Position numbers and translations under genes: made by a program. This document shows positions 8,123 to 17,346 of a stretch of DNA of 64,000 nucleotides, piece by piece; position 1 is the stretch's first letter; each line of letters opens with the position of its first letter. Under the pieces are notes generated by a model. That model saw nothing but the letters and a program-made list of their open reading frames with translations, did not search any database and was not told the DNA's origin. Source of the stretch: Mesorhizobium sp. NZP2077 (GTDB lineage Bacteria > Pseudomonadota > Alphaproteobacteria > Rhizobiales > Rhizobiaceae); NCBI RefSeq assembly GCF_013170805.1, contig NZ_CP051293.1:5772001-5836000 (forward strand), read 5' to 3'.

Positions 8123-9220
8123 ATGGCAACGGTTTCCCTCAAAAAGCTGACCAAGCGCTACGGCAATGTCGGGATCGTGCATGGCATCGATCTCGATATC
8201 ACCGACCGCGAATTCATCGCGCTGGTCGGCCCCTCCGGCTGCGGCAAGTCGACGACGTTGCGCATGATCGCAGGGCTCGAGGAGATCAGCGCCGGCTCGA
8301 TTGAGATCGGCGGGCGCGTCGTCAACGATCTGCCGCCGCGCTCGCGCAACATCTCGATGGTGTTCCAGTCCTACGCGCTCTATCCGCACATGACGGTGCG
8401 CGAGAATCTCGGCTTCTCGCTGAAGATCGCCGGTGCTGCCAAGGAAGACATGGAGCGCCGCGTCGCCGAAGCCTCGGCCATTCTCGGTCTCGATACGCTG
8501 CTCGACCGCCGCCCATCGCAACTCTCCGGCGGCCAGCGCCAGCGCGTCGCCATGGGCCGCGCCATCGTGCGTGATCCCGACGTGTTCCTGTTCGACGAGC
8601 CGCTATCCAATCTCGATGCCAAATTGCGCACGCAGATGCGCACCGAGATCAAGAAGCTGCATGCCAAGGTGCAGTCGACGGTGATCTATGTCACCCACGA
8701 CCAGGTCGAGGCGATGACGCTCGCCGACCGCATCGTCATCATGCGCGACGGCCATATCGAACAGGTTGGCACGCCCGACGAGGTGTTCCGGCGGCCGGCG
8801 ACACGCTTCGTTGCCGGCTTCATCGGCTCGCCGCCGATGAATTTGCATGAGGCAACGATCGATGACGGCCAGATGGTCTTTTCCAGCGGCGAGAAGCTGC
8901 CCCTGCCCGGGCAGTTCAAGGCCAATGTCGCCACCGGCGACAAGGTTGTGTTCGGGCTACGTCCCGACGACATCTATCCGGCTGGTCATGGCATCAGCTC
9001 CGGCGGTGCTGCCGACGTCCACCAGATCGAGCTGCCGGTCACGGTCACCGAGCCGCTCGGCAACGAGACGCTGGTGTTCGTCGAATTCAACGGTACCGAC
9101 TGGGTCTCCCGCATGCTGAACCCGAGGTCGCTTAGGCCGGGCGAGCGGGTGGCCATGAGCCTCGACCTGTCGCAGGCGCATCTGTTCGCCACCGAGACCG
9201 GAAAGACATTGCGGAGCTGA
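8123..9220 (+). CDS. Sugar ABC transporter ATP-binding protein (UgpC/MalK-type)
   Basis: A 365-aa ATPase with Walker A GPSGCGKST (residues 34-42), a Q-loop, signature LSGGQRQR, Walker B FLFDEPLSNLDAKL and the H-loop THDQVEAM. The C-terminal 130 residues form the OB-type MalK regulatory domain, so it is a full-length carbohydrate importer ATPase rather than a stand-alone domain. It begins 4 nt after the permease stop and completes the importer operon that began at 4910. Confidence 0.94.
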   Translation: MATVSLKKLTKRYGNVGIVHGIDLDITDREFIALVGPSGCGKSTTLRMIAGLEEISAGSIEIGGRVVNDLPPRSRNISMVFQSYALYPHMTVRENLGFSLKIAGAAKEDMERRVAEASAILGLDTLLDRRPSQLSGGQRQRVAMGRAIVRDPDVFLFDEPLSNLDAKLRTQMRTEIKKLHAKVQSTVIYVTHDQVEAMTLADRIVIMRDGHIEQVGTPDEVFRRPATRFVAGFIGSPPMNLHEATIDDGQMVFSSGEKLPLPGQFKANVATGDKVVFGLRPDDIYPAGHGISSGGAADVHQIELPVTVTEPLGNETLVFVEFNGTDWVSRMLNPRSLRPGERVAMSLDLSQAHLFATETGKTLRS

Positions 9221-9225
9221 CGGAC

Positions 9226-10338
9226 ATGGCCAGAATCGAGAAAGTCGAACTGCGGATGGTGGACCTTGTGCCCAAGGTCAAGCGTACCGACGCCATCCAG
9301 AGTTTCGTCAGCCAGGAAACTCCGATCGTCACCATCACCGATTCCGACGGCGCGGTCGGCACCGGCTACAGCTACACGATCGGCACCGGCGGTTCGTCAG
9401 TGATGCGGCTCTTGTCCGACCATCTGGTGCCGCGCCTGATCGGCCGCGACCCCGACATGATCGAGGCGATCTGGCACGATCTCGAATTCGCCACGCACGC
9501 CACCACGATCGGCGCGATCACCGCCATCGCCATCGCTGCGATCGACACGGCACTTTGGGATCTCAGGGCGAAGAAGCAGGGGCTGCCGCTGTGGAAACTG
9601 GCCGGCGGCGCCAAGGACCGCTGCCCGCTCTACACGACCGAGGGCGGCTGGCTGCACATCGAGACGGCAGCACTTGTCGATGATGCGCTGGCGGCCAAGG
9701 CCAAGGGATTTCGCGGCTCGAAGGTGAAGATCGGCAGGCCGCACGGATCGGAGGACCTCGCCCGCCTGTCGGCGGTGCGCAAGGCGGTCGGGGACGGCTA
9801 CGAGATCATGACCGACGCCAATCAGGGGTTTTCGGTCGACGAGGCGATCCGGCGCGCGGCGCGGCTGCGCGAGCTTGACCTTGCCTGGATCGAGGAACCG
9901 TTGCCGGCCGACGATATCGACGGGCATATCAGGTTGTCGAACTCGACACCGACGCCGATCGCCATTGGCGAGTCGCTCTACTCCATCCGGCATTTCCGCG
10001 AATACATGCAGAAAGGCGCCTGCTCGATTGTGCAGGTCGATGTCGGCCGCATCGGCGGCATCACCCCCTGGCTCAAGATCGCGCATGCGGCGGAAGCCTT
10101 CGACATTCCGGTCTGCCCACATTTCCTGATGGAACTGCATGTCAGCCTGACCTGCGCTGTTCAGAACGGCCGCTATGTCGAGTACATTCCGCAACTCGAT
10201 GAGTTGACCGGCAAGCATATGCGCATCGAGGATGGCCACGCGCTGGCGCCCGACGAGCCGGGCATCGGCATCGATTGGGACTGGGACGCGGTCAAGGCCA
10301 TGAGCATCGCCGAATTCACCACGGCGATCACCAAATAG
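9226..10338 (+). CDS. Mandelate racemase/muconate lactonizing enzyme family dehydratase
   Basis: A 370-aa enolase-superfamily enzyme. The full catalytic set is visible: KxK at K166/K168, metal ligands D197 (TDANQ), E223 (WIEEP) and E249 (IGES), D272 (VQVDVGRIGG) and H299 (CPHF). Members of this subgroup abstract a proton alpha to a carboxylate and usually dehydrate sugar acids or racemise hydroxy acids. It begins 5 nt after the importer ATPase and precedes an L-rhamnose mutarotase-type gene, so an acid sugar is the likely substrate; which one cannot be read from the sequence. Confidence 0.88.
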   Translation: MARIEKVELRMVDLVPKVKRTDAIQSFVSQETPIVTITDSDGAVGTGYSYTIGTGGSSVMRLLSDHLVPRLIGRDPDMIEAIWHDLEFATHATTIGAITAIAIAAIDTALWDLRAKKQGLPLWKLAGGAKDRCPLYTTEGGWLHIETAALVDDALAAKAKGFRGSKVKIGRPHGSEDLARLSAVRKAVGDGYEIMTDANQGFSVDEAIRRAARLRELDLAWIEEPLPADDIDGHIRLSNSTPTPIAIGESLYSIRHFREYMQKGACSIVQVDVGRIGGITPWLKIAHAAEAFDIPVCPHFLMELHVSLTCAVQNGRYVEYIPQLDELTGKHMRIEDGHALAPDEPGIGIDWDWDAVKAMSIAEFTTAITK

Positions 10339-10348
10339 GGGAACGGGC

Positions 10349-10678
10349 ATGCAGCGGATCGGGATGGTGCTGGGGCTGAAGCCGGAAAAGGTCGAGGAGT
10401 ATGTCCGCCTCCACGCCGCCGTCTGGCCTGACGTGCTGACCATGATCTCGGTCTGCAACATCAAGAATTATTCGATCTACCTGAAGCGGCCGGAGAACCT
10501 GTTGTTTTCCACCTTCGAATACCACGGCACCGACTATGTGGCTGACATGGCCAGGATGGCCGCCGACCCCAGGACCCAGGAATGGTGGGCCGTCTGCATG
10601 CCTTGCCAGGAGCCGCTGGCGACACGCAAGCAGGGCGAGTGGTGGGCGAGCATGGATGAGGTCTTCCATCATGATTGA
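10349..10678 (+). CDS. L-rhamnose mutarotase-family protein
   Basis: A 109-aa RhaM-type mutarotase (dimeric ferredoxin-like fold) that interconverts sugar anomers. The residues used by E. coli RhaM are in place: Y18 and H22 in EEYVRLHAAVWPDV, plus the YSIYL and C-terminal WWASMDEVFH segments with paired Trp. Its length matches the family. It overlaps the following oxidoreductase by 8 nt. Its presence says the imported substrate is a reducing sugar, probably an L- or 6-deoxy sugar. Confidence 0.87.
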   Translation: MQRIGMVLGLKPEKVEEYVRLHAAVWPDVLTMISVCNIKNYSIYLKRPENLLFSTFEYHGTDYVADMARMAADPRTQEWWAVCMPCQEPLATRKQGEWWASMDEVFHHD

Positions 10679-11747
10679 GGGCGGCTTCGACCCAGCCTCG
10701 CTCGTCCAATCCTGGCCCAAACCGTCGAAGCCCAGGCCGATCGTCACTTTCGGTGCCGGATCGATCGTCGGCGACGCGCATTTTCCGGCTTACAGAAAGG
10801 CCGGCTTTCCGATTGCCGGCCTCTATGATCCGGACCAGGCCAAGGCGCAGGCCCTGGCCGAGAAATGGGGCGTGACGGCATTCCGCTCGGTCGACGAAGC
10901 CACTGATGTCAAGGATGCGATCTTCGATCTGGCGACGCCGCCGGGACGACACGCCGAGATCCTGAAGGCTCTACCCGACGGTGCGGTCGCATTGATCCAG
11001 AAGCCGATGGGCAACTATCTCGGCGAGGCGACCGAAATCCTCGAAATCTGCCGCGCCAAGAACCTCAAGGCGACTGTGAATTTCCAGCTGCGCTTCGCGC
11101 CGATGATGCTGGCGCTCAAGGGCGCCATCGCCAAAGGCTGGCTGGGCGAGGTCGTCGACTTCGACGCCTGGCTGGCACTGGCGACGCCATGGGAATTGTG
11201 GGAGTTCCTGCTCAAGGCGCCGCGCGTCGAGATCGCCATGCACTCGATCCATTATCTCGACCTGATCCGGCAATTGCTAGGCGACCCCAAGGGCGTCCAC
11301 GCCAAGACGCTCGGCCATCCCAACCACAAGGTGGCGCAAACGCGCACCAGCGCCATTCTCGACTATGGCGACAAGGTGCGCTGCGCGCTGTCGATCAACC
11401 ACGATCACAAATTCGGCCGCCGGCACCAGGCCTGCGAATTCCGCATCTGCGGCACCGAGGGTGCGGCCTATCTCAAGCTCGGTCTCAACCTCGACTATCC
11501 CCGGGGCGAACCGGATATTCTGGAGATCTATCCGAAAGGTGGGACGGACTGGGTCGCCGTGCCCTTGGCCGGAGAATGGTTCCCCGACGCCTTCGTCGGC
11601 CGCATGGCCAATGTCCAGCGCTTTGCCACGGGCGAGGACGACGAACTGGTCAGCTCGGTCGAAGACGCCTGGAACACCATGGCGCTGGTGGAAGCGGCCT
11701 ATCGTTCAAGTGCGGCACCGGCGACGCCGATCGCGGAAAGACCCTGA
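10671..11747 (+). CDS. Gfo/Idh/MocA family oxidoreductase
   Basis: A 358-aa NAD(P)-dependent oxidoreductase with an N-terminal Rossmann fold ([17 protein letters not shown], residues 24-40) and the EKP-like signature read here as [10 protein letters not shown]; the Glu of the usual EKP is Gln. The C-terminal domain contains [16 protein letters not shown], typical for the substrate-binding half. The ATG at 10671 lies inside the mutarotase end, and an open frame starting at 10536 is unlikely. Members of this family oxidise sugars, inositols or sugar acids, which fits the cassette. The stop overlaps the next ATG. Confidence 0.85.
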   Translation: MIEGGFDPASLVQSWPKPSKPRPIVTFGAGSIVGDAHFPAYRKAGFPIAGLYDPDQAKAQALAEKWGVTAFRSVDEATDVKDAIFDLATPPGRHAEILKALPDGAVALIQKPMGNYLGEATEILEICRAKNLKATVNFQLRFAPMMLALKGAIAKGWLGEVVDFDAWLALATPWELWEFLLKAPRVEIAMHSIHYLDLIRQLLGDPKGVHAKTLGHPNHKVAQTRTSAILDYGDKVRCALSINHDHKFGRRHQACEFRICGTEGAAYLKLGLNLDYPRGEPDILEIYPKGGTDWVAVPLAGEWFPDAFVGRMANVQRFATGEDDELVSSVEDAWNTMALVEAAYRSSAAPATPIAERP

Positions 11748-12193
11748 TGGAACAGATCACCTATTTCGAAGACTACGAGATCGGCTCGTCGCGGCTGACC
11801 AGCGGCCGCACCATCACCGAGACCGACTTCATCGTTCATGCCGGCCACACCGGCGATTTCTTCCCGCATCATATTGACGCCGAGTACATGAAGACGACAC
11901 CGTTCGGCCAGCGCATCGCGCATGGCACGCTGGTGTTCTCGGTCGGCATCGGGCTGACGGCAAGCATCGTCAATCCCGTCGCCTTCTCCTATGGCTACGA
12001 CCGGCTGCGCTTCATCAAGCCGGTGTTCATCGGCGACACGATCCGCACGCGCACCACCATCACGGGCAAAGAAGACGATCCCAAGCGGCCGGGCTCCGGA
12101 CGGGTGATCGAGCGTTGCGAAGTGATCAACCAGCGCGGTGAGGTGGTGCTGGCGGCCGACCACATCTACATCGTCGAGCGCAAGCCGGCGTAA
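11747..12193 (+). CDS. MaoC family dehydratase
   Basis: A 148-aa single-hotdog MaoC hydratase/dehydratase. The active site TGDFFPHH is intact, with D37 and H42 at the catalytic Asp and His positions, unlike the paralogue at 111-662. The two share a 21-residue identical stretch. Its ATG overlaps the upstream oxidoreductase stop (TGATG), so it is the last gene of the sugar operon, and it converges on phnV. Both MaoC genes bracketing one cassette suggests that enoyl-CoA hydration is part of the pathway, possibly as a mixed dimer with the His-less copy. Confidence 0.88.
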   Translation: MEQITYFEDYEIGSSRLTSGRTITETDFIVHAGHTGDFFPHHIDAEYMKTTPFGQRIAHGTLVFSVGIGLTASIVNPVAFSYGYDRLRFIKPVFIGDTIRTRTTITGKEDDPKRPGSGRVIERCEVINQRGEVVLAADHIYIVERKPA

Positions 12194-12214
12194 GGGTGAA
12201 GCTCTTCGGAATCC

Positions 12215-13012
12215 CTACGCGCCGGTGGCACGCTTGGTGATCCGCTCCAGCCCGAGTAGCAGGACCAGCGTCGCCGCCACCAGGATCATGGTCAGTGCGG
12301 CACCGGCAAAGATGTCGCCACGGTCGGTGAGACTGAAGATCGACACTGGCAGCGTTACCCAGCCCGGCGGATAGACCATGACGGTGGCGCCAAGTTCGCC
12401 CATCGACAGCGCGAAGCTCAAACCGAAGGCGGCGACCAGATAGGGCGCCAGCAGCGGCAGCGTGACGTGCCAGAGCCGGTAGGCTGGCCGCGCGCCGAGG
12501 CTCGAGGCCACCTGTTCGAAGTCGGGAGACAGCCGCGCCAGCCCGGCCGAGACATTGCCGAAGGTGAAGGCCGAGATCAGCACGAAATGCGCGATCATGA
12601 CGATCGCGATCGTGCCGTTGAGGAGCAGTGGCGGGTGGCTGAACGCGACCAGCAGGCCAAGGCCGACGGAGACTGAAGGCACGGCACTTGGGATAAAGAA
12701 CAGCAGGCCCAGCAGCCGCTTCAAGGAAGGCCCTTGCAGGCGGAGCGACAGTGCCGCCCAGGTGCCGCTGACCAGCGCCAGCGCACTGGCCAGGAAGCCG
12801 GTGGTCAGGCTGGCCTTGACCGAGTTCCACGCCGCCCCCCCGATGACATCGGTGTAGTGCTCAGTCGTCAGGCCGTTGGGCAGCACGCCGTTCCACTGGT
12901 CGGCCAGACTGGACAGGAGAATGACCGCCAGCGGCGCCAGGAACAGCACGCCGAAGATCAGAGCGAAGAGCACCCACAACACGATGCGACCAGGGCGGGA
13001 CCAGACCAGCAT
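12215..13012 (-). CDS. phnV: 2-aminoethylphosphonate ABC transporter permease PhnV
   Basis: A 265-aa inner-membrane permease with about six membrane segments and the EAA-like loop SSLGARPAYRLWHVTLPLL. The ATG at 13012 (MLVWSRPGR) is chosen; the open frame that extends back to 13627 is a shadow inside phnU. The gene order binding protein, ATPase, permease, permease and the similarity to the PhnSTUV layout support the assignment. It lies 2 nt downstream of phnU and ends 21 nt from the convergent MaoC gene. Confidence 0.82.
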   Translation of the reverse strand: MLVWSRPGRIVLWVLFALIFGVLFLAPLAVILLSSLADQWNGVLPNGLTTEHYTDVIGGAAWNSVKASLTTGFLASALALVSGTWAALSLRLQGPSLKRLLGLLFFIPSAVPSVSVGLGLLVAFSHPPLLLNGTIAIVMIAHFVLISAFTFGNVSAGLARLSPDFEQVASSLGARPAYRLWHVTLPLLAPYLVAAFGLSFALSMGELGATVMVYPPGWVTLPVSIFSLTDRGDIFAGAALTMILVAATLVLLLGLERITKRATGA

Positions 13013-13014
13013 GG

Positions 13015-13872
13015 CTAGACTCCCAACCGGCCGGCGGCGAAGCGGTAGAGGCCGAACAGGCCGAGCGACAGCGCGATGTTGACCACGGCGATGATGCAGG
13101 CGACCTGGTAGGCCGATTCCTGGATCGCCTTGCCATAGATCAGCAGCGGCAGGGTGATGACGCCCTTGGCGCCGATGAACAGCACAATGCCGAATTCGTT
13201 GACGGTCAAGAGCAGGCAGAGGCTGCCGCCGGCGATGAGCGCGGGAATCGCGGCCGGCAGGATGACCTGGCGCACGATGCGGAACGGCCTGGCGCCAAGC
13301 ACGCTCGCCGCTTCGATCTGGCCACGGTCGACCAGCGAGAAAGCAGCGAGCAGCGGGCGCAGGATGAAGGGCGTGTAGACGGTGACCTCGGCCAACACCA
13401 CGCCCCAGGTCGAATAGAGGAAATCGACCGGCGGGAGCGGCAGCGAGAAGGTTTCCATCAATCCGGCATTGAGCATGCCGGCGGAGCCGTAGAGGAAAGT
13501 GAAGGCAAGCGTCACCAGGAAGGTCGGCAGCGCGATGAAGGTGTCGATCAGCCGGGCGATGAAACCGCTGCCGGGGAACGGCACGAAGGCAAGGATCAGC
13601 GCCAGCACGAGGCCGACGATCAGGCATCCGGCCGTGGCGGAAACCGAAATCGTCACCGTGTTGATCAGCGCGTTGAGGAAGAAGCGCGAATGCAGGACGC
13701 TGATGATCTCGGCGGGATTGGCGACACCGCTGTCGTCGAGGAAGGCCTGCCGGGCAATCAGTGCCAGAGGATAGAAGAACAGCAGCGCCAGCAGGGCCGC
13801 CGGCGGCACGATCCAGAATTTGCCGGGCTCCCGCCTGATAGCCGGCGCGCGGAGTGCAATCGCCTCAGACAC
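13015..13872 (-). CDS. phnU: 2-aminoethylphosphonate ABC transporter permease PhnU
   Basis: A 285-aa permease that starts with GTG at 13872 and overlaps the end of phnT by 8 nt. The first membrane segment is at about residues 21-38 (VPPAALLALLFFYPLALI) and the coupling loop is EAASVLGARPFRIVRQVILPA near residue 190. There is no ATG at this position; a longer open frame to 13995 runs inside phnT and is rejected. With PhnV it forms the channel for 2-aminoethylphosphonate uptake. Confidence 0.82.
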   Translation of the reverse strand: MSEAIALRAPAIRREPGKFWIVPPAALLALLFFYPLALIARQAFLDDSGVANPAEIISVLHSRFFLNALINTVTISVSATAGCLIVGLVLALILAFVPFPGSGFIARLIDTFIALPTFLVTLAFTFLYGSAGMLNAGLMETFSLPLPPVDFLYSTWGVVLAEVTVYTPFILRPLLAAFSLVDRGQIEAASVLGARPFRIVRQVILPAAIPALIAGGSLCLLLTVNEFGIVLFIGAKGVITLPLLIYGKAIQESAYQVACIIAVVNIALSLGLFGLYRFAAGRLGV

Positions 13873-15010
13873 CGGCGTCTTCCGGCAGCAGCGAGGTGTC
13901 GGCGGGCGCGAAGAATAGCGGCACCTTGGCGCCGGGTTCGGGCAAGGCGACCGGCAGTTTGGTTGCCGAGATGCGCACCGGCGTGCCATCGACATCGAGC
14001 ACGAGATGGGTCAGTTCGCCCTGCCAGTGCACTTCCCTCAGCGTGCCGACGATGCGGTTCGTGTGCTCGCTGTCGGCCGTCAGGCTCAGATGCTGCGGCC
14101 TGATGCAGAGCAGGCTCTTGTCGCCGGCCTTCTCGTCGCGGCCGGCGCCTGTCAGCACCACATCGCCATGCCTTGCCGTGGCAAAGCCCTTCGAGCCAAC
14201 GGGTTCGGCAACGGTCACCGGCAGAAGGTTGGCGCGGCCGAGGAATTCGGCGGTAAACCGGTTTGGCGGGCGGCGGTAGAGTTCGGTCGTCGGCCCGTGC
14301 GAACAGACCCTGCCGTCGCGCATGATGGCGATCTTGTCAGCAAGCGTCAGCGCTTCGGTCTGGTCGTGGGTGACGTAGAGGATGGTGAGGCCCGGCAGGC
14401 TGCGGTGCAGGCGAGCGATCTCCTCGACCATGTTGCGGCGGATCTGCGCGTCGAGCGCCGACAGCGGCTCGTCGAGCAGCAGCACGCGCGGCCGCACGGC
14501 AAGCGCGCGGGCAATCGCGACACGCTGCTGCTGGCCACCCGAAAGCTCACGCGGATAACGCCGTGCGAAAGTCGCCATGCCGACAGTGGCGAGCGCATCT
14601 TTCACCCGTTCGCCGATCAGCGCCTTGTCAGCGCCTTGCGCCCTCAGGCCGAAGGCGACGTTGTCTTCGACCCGCATATGCGGAAACAGCGCGTAGTTCT
14701 GCACCACCATGCCGAGACCGCGCTCATAAGGCGGCAGATCGGTCACGTCGGTGGCGCCGATGCGGATGCGGCCGCTTGCCGGCCGCACGAAGCCGGCGAC
14801 AGCCCGCAAGGCGGTGGTCTTGCCGGAACCGGACGGACCGATCATCGCCAGGATTTCGCCCGGCGCGATATCGAGGGTCAGCGGGTGCAGGACGACATGC
14901 GCGCCATAGGCGACGCTGACCTTGTCGAAGTGGACATTGGAACCGGCGCCGCGAATTTTCGCGGCGTCGATGTCCATGACACTGGTACCAGTGAAGGCGG
15001 CAGCCGACAT
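13865..15010 (-). CDS. phnT: 2-aminoethylphosphonate ABC transporter ATPase PhnT
   Basis: A 381-aa ATPase with Walker A GPSGSGKTT, signature LSGGQQQRV, Walker B VLLLDEPLSALDAQI and H-loop THDQTEAL, plus a C-terminal TOBE-type domain (RPQHLSLTADSEH). The ATG at 15010 has a GGAGAG ribosome site; a start further upstream at 15067 would overlap phnS and is not supported. It energises the PhnUV channel for import of 2-aminoethylphosphonate delivered by PhnS. Confidence 0.86.
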   Translation of the reverse strand: MSAAAFTGTSVMDIDAAKIRGAGSNVHFDKVSVAYGAHVVLHPLTLDIAPGEILAMIGPSGSGKTTALRAVAGFVRPASGRIRIGATDVTDLPPYERGLGMVVQNYALFPHMRVEDNVAFGLRAQGADKALIGERVKDALATVGMATFARRYPRELSGGQQQRVAIARALAVRPRVLLLDEPLSALDAQIRRNMVEEIARLHRSLPGLTILYVTHDQTEALTLADKIAIMRDGRVCSHGPTTELYRRPPNRFTAEFLGRANLLPVTVAEPVGSKGFATARHGDVVLTGAGRDEKAGDKSLLCIRPQHLSLTADSEHTNRIVGTLREVHWQGELTHLVLDVDGTPVRISATKLPVALPEPGAKVPLFFAPADTSLLPEDAGV

Positions 15011-15042
15011 GGCGGAGCTCTCCGGATGGTTTCCTTTGGAGG

Positions 15043-16074
15043 TCAACTTCCGGTCGCTTCGTTCCACTTCTTGACGTAGTCGGGTAGCTTGCTCAGCGCC
15101 TCGTCCCAGTTCGGCGACCAGATCGTCAGGCCCTTCATCGCCTCCTGCAGCTTGGCGAAGTTGGCGTCGGTCGGCGTCACGTCCTTGCGGGCGGGCATGC
15201 CGATGGCAACGGAGCTTATGGTCGACTGGGCTTCCTTGGCGAGCAGGAAGTCGATCAGCTTCTTGCCGTTGTCGGCATTCGGCGCACCAGTGACCAGGCC
15301 GATTTCATAGGGCAGCGCGAAGGTGGAACGCACGCCGTCGGGACCGGCAGGCCAGAACACCTTGATGTTGGGATTGTCAGCCATCTGTGACATGTTCATC
15401 TGCAGGTCGCCATTGGCGACATGCAGTTCGCCCTTGTTGACCAGCGCGGTCAGCTTGCCGGTCGAAGCGGACGGGCCGACATTGTTGTCCTGCAGCTTCT
15501 TCATGAACTCGAAGCCGGCATCCTCGCCGCCGAAGGCATGGATGACCTGCAGCATGACGGCGGTGCCGTCGCCTGCCTGGCCGGGGGTCGAATACTGGAT
15601 CTTGCCCTTGAATTTGGGATCGAGCAGATCGTTGTAGGCCTTCGGGGCTTCCGACAGCACGGCGCTGTTGTAGATGAAGTTCATGTAGTTGTTGACGACA
15701 GGCCGGTACTTGTCGGTACCGCCGTCTATCTGGTCGGCGCCTGCCGGCTTGTAGTCCTGCAGCAGACCGTCAGCAGCTGCGCGCTGGACGAAGGGCGGCA
15801 AGGTCACCAGCACGTCGGCCTGTGGGTTGGATTTCTCCTTGGCGACGCGTTCGACGACCCCGCCCGAGCCTGCCTCGATATACCGCACGGTGATGCCGGT
15901 CGCCTTGGTGAAGGCAGCGAACTCGGTCTCGTACCAGCTACCACTGCCGTCATGCAGGCCGTCGGCGGAATAGATGGTGACGACGCCGTCGGCGAAAGCC
16001 GGGGCGACGAGAGCCGACGACGCCAAGAGCGACGCGGCGAAGGCCATTGCGATGGTTGCGTTTCGCGATTTCAT
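15043..16074 (-). CDS. phnS: 2-aminoethylphosphonate-binding periplasmic protein PhnS
   Basis: A 343-aa periplasmic binding protein with a 28-residue signal peptide (cleavage after PAFA) and a mature start [17 protein letters not shown] typical of PhnS-type, iron(III)-binding-like family 1 proteins. The family binds phosphonates such as 2-aminoethylphosphonate. It is the first gene of phnSTUV and lies downstream of phnWAY on the same strand, which supports the ligand. A 252-nt upstream gap separates it from the hydroxyacid dehydrogenase and carries a Pho-box-like array, so the transporter probably has its own promoter. Confidence 0.87.
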   Translation of the reverse strand: MKSRNATIAMAFAASLLASSALVAPAFADGVVTIYSADGLHDGSGSWYETEFAAFTKATGITVRYIEAGSGGVVERVAKEKSNPQADVLVTLPPFVQRAAADGLLQDYKPAGADQIDGGTDKYRPVVNNYMNFIYNSAVLSEAPKAYNDLLDPKFKGKIQYSTPGQAGDGTAVMLQVIHAFGGEDAGFEFMKKLQDNNVGPSASTGKLTALVNKGELHVANGDLQMNMSQMADNPNIKVFWPAGPDGVRSTFALPYEIGLVTGAPNADNGKKLIDFLLAKEAQSTISSVAIGMPARKDVTPTDANFAKLQEAMKGLTIWSPNWDEALSKLPDYVKKWNEATGS

Positions 16075-16326
16075 GGATCAGTTCCCCTGTGATTGATGGC
16101 ACATTCTGCGATGCACTAGGACCGATCGGCTTCGTGTCTCTGGCGGACGTAGAGCCGATTGGATGTCGTCGTTGTGACAACTTTGGGGATCAGCAATCGA
16201 TAAGTAAAATCTATTTATTTTATGACAGACAAGCTTCTACTGATACTTGTCATGGAACTGTCGCATCCCTGTCGCGGGCGCGATCGTGGTTACATGGAAG
16301 GCGCCTATCAATTTGAAAAATAAGGA
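16075..16326. promoter_or_regulatory. phnS upstream region
   Basis: A 252-nt AT-richer gap upstream of phnS and downstream of the hydroxyacid dehydrogenase gene. It contains a Pho-box-like triple heptamer (16247-16275), a single CTGTCAT on the minus strand (16222-16228) followed by AAAA, and a TATCGATT (minus strand, 16195-16202) also present upstream of phnW. This is probably the phnSTUV promoter and control region; no gene is seen in it. Confidence 0.55.
16247..16275 (+). promoter_or_regulatory. Pho-box-like triple heptamer
   Basis: Three heptamers TTGTCAT (16247-16253), CTGTCGC (16258-16264) and CTGTCGC (16269-16275) repeat with an exact 11-bp period and 4-nt spacers, the architecture of PhoB boxes. 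Their orientation is opposite to phnS, while one CTGTCAT at 16222-16228 points toward it. PhoB control of the transporter is inferred, not shown. Confidence 0.45.
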
Positions 16327-17346
16327 TTATCGGCCGAACAAAACGCCTGATGTCTGCGCCCGCAAACGTGGGTCATGCGAGCGGATGGTCACCGGTCGGC
16401 CGTCGATGATCTCGAAACAACGCGCGAGCGTGTCGTCCTCGAGCCGGCGCATCGCTTCGTGGGTGAAGAAAGTGAGATGCGGAAACAGGATCACGTTGTC
16501 GCGATCGAAGAGCGCACGCATCGGATGGGCCGACCTGGAGAGCGGCTCCACCGAATAGACATCGAGCCCGACGCCGCCAATGCGCCCGGCGACAACAGCC
16601 TCGACAAGGGCCGCCTCATCGATGAGCGCACCGCGCGAGACGTTGACGATAATGGCGGAAGGCTTCAGGCAGGCGAGTTCCGCCTTGCCGATCAGGCCGC
16701 GCGTCCTGTCGTTCAACACGCAATGGATGGAGACAAAATCGCACACGCGCAGCATGGCTTGCAAATCGTCGACCTTCTCGATGCCGGCGGTGTGCATGGT
16801 TGCGGCATCGACACCGGGATCGAAGCCGAGAACCCGGGCATGAAATCCCTGGCCTGCCATGCGCGCCATGCTGCGGCCGATCTTGCCGCAGCCGACGAGG
16901 CCAAGCGTTGCGCCGGAAATGTCGCGGCCGAGCCAGCGCTGTTCGGGCCAGATCCAGCCATCGCGCGACACCGCCGCCATTATAGCCGGCAGCCGCTTGG
17001 CCAGCGCGATCATAAGGGCGAAGGTGCCTTCGGCGACGGTTTCCTCGGCATAGTCGGGCACATTGACGACAGGAATGCCGCGCCGCATCGCCGCAGGAAT
17101 GTCGATAGCGTCGACGCCGACGCCATATTTGACGATGCCCTTCAATTTCAGCGCCGCGTCGATCACCCGGGCGGTGATGGGCGTGTAGCACATCAGCAGA
17201 AGATCGGCGTCGGCGACGGCCTCGATGAGGTCGGCCTCGGCAATGCCGTCAGGCAACGTCACCAGCTCGACGCCGCGCGCCCGCAAGCCGGCATCGATGC
17301 CGGGGCATTCGAGTTCGCGATCGGTGCGGATGGCCTTCACGATCAT
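16327..17346 (-). CDS. D-2-hydroxyacid dehydrogenase family protein
   Basis: A 339-aa NAD-dependent D-isomer-specific 2-hydroxyacid dehydrogenase (CtBP/phosphoglycerate dehydrogenase type). The nucleotide site is GLVGCGKIG near residue 150; the catalytic Arg is in NVSRGALID, the Glu in DVYSVEPL and the His in FPHLTFFTHEA. Its ATG overlaps the stop of the upstream PLP-enzyme gene by 4 nt, so they are co-translated. Its place inside the phosphonate operon suggests it reduces or oxidises a keto/hydroxy acid made from the phosphonate or from pyruvate; the exact substrate is unknown. Confidence 0.85.
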   Translation of the reverse strand: MIVKAIRTDRELECPGIDAGLRARGVELVTLPDGIAEADLIEAVADADLLLMCYTPITARVIDAALKLKGIVKYGVGVDAIDIPAAMRRGIPVVNVPDYAEETVAEGTFALMIALAKRLPAIMAAVSRDGWIWPEQRWLGRDISGATLGLVGCGKIGRSMARMAGQGFHARVLGFDPGVDAATMHTAGIEKVDDLQAMLRVCDFVSIHCVLNDRTRGLIGKAELACLKPSAIIVNVSRGALIDEAALVEAVVAGRIGGVGLDVYSVEPLSRSAHPMRALFDRDNVILFPHLTFFTHEAMRRLEDDTLARCFEIIDGRPVTIRSHDPRLRAQTSGVLFGR

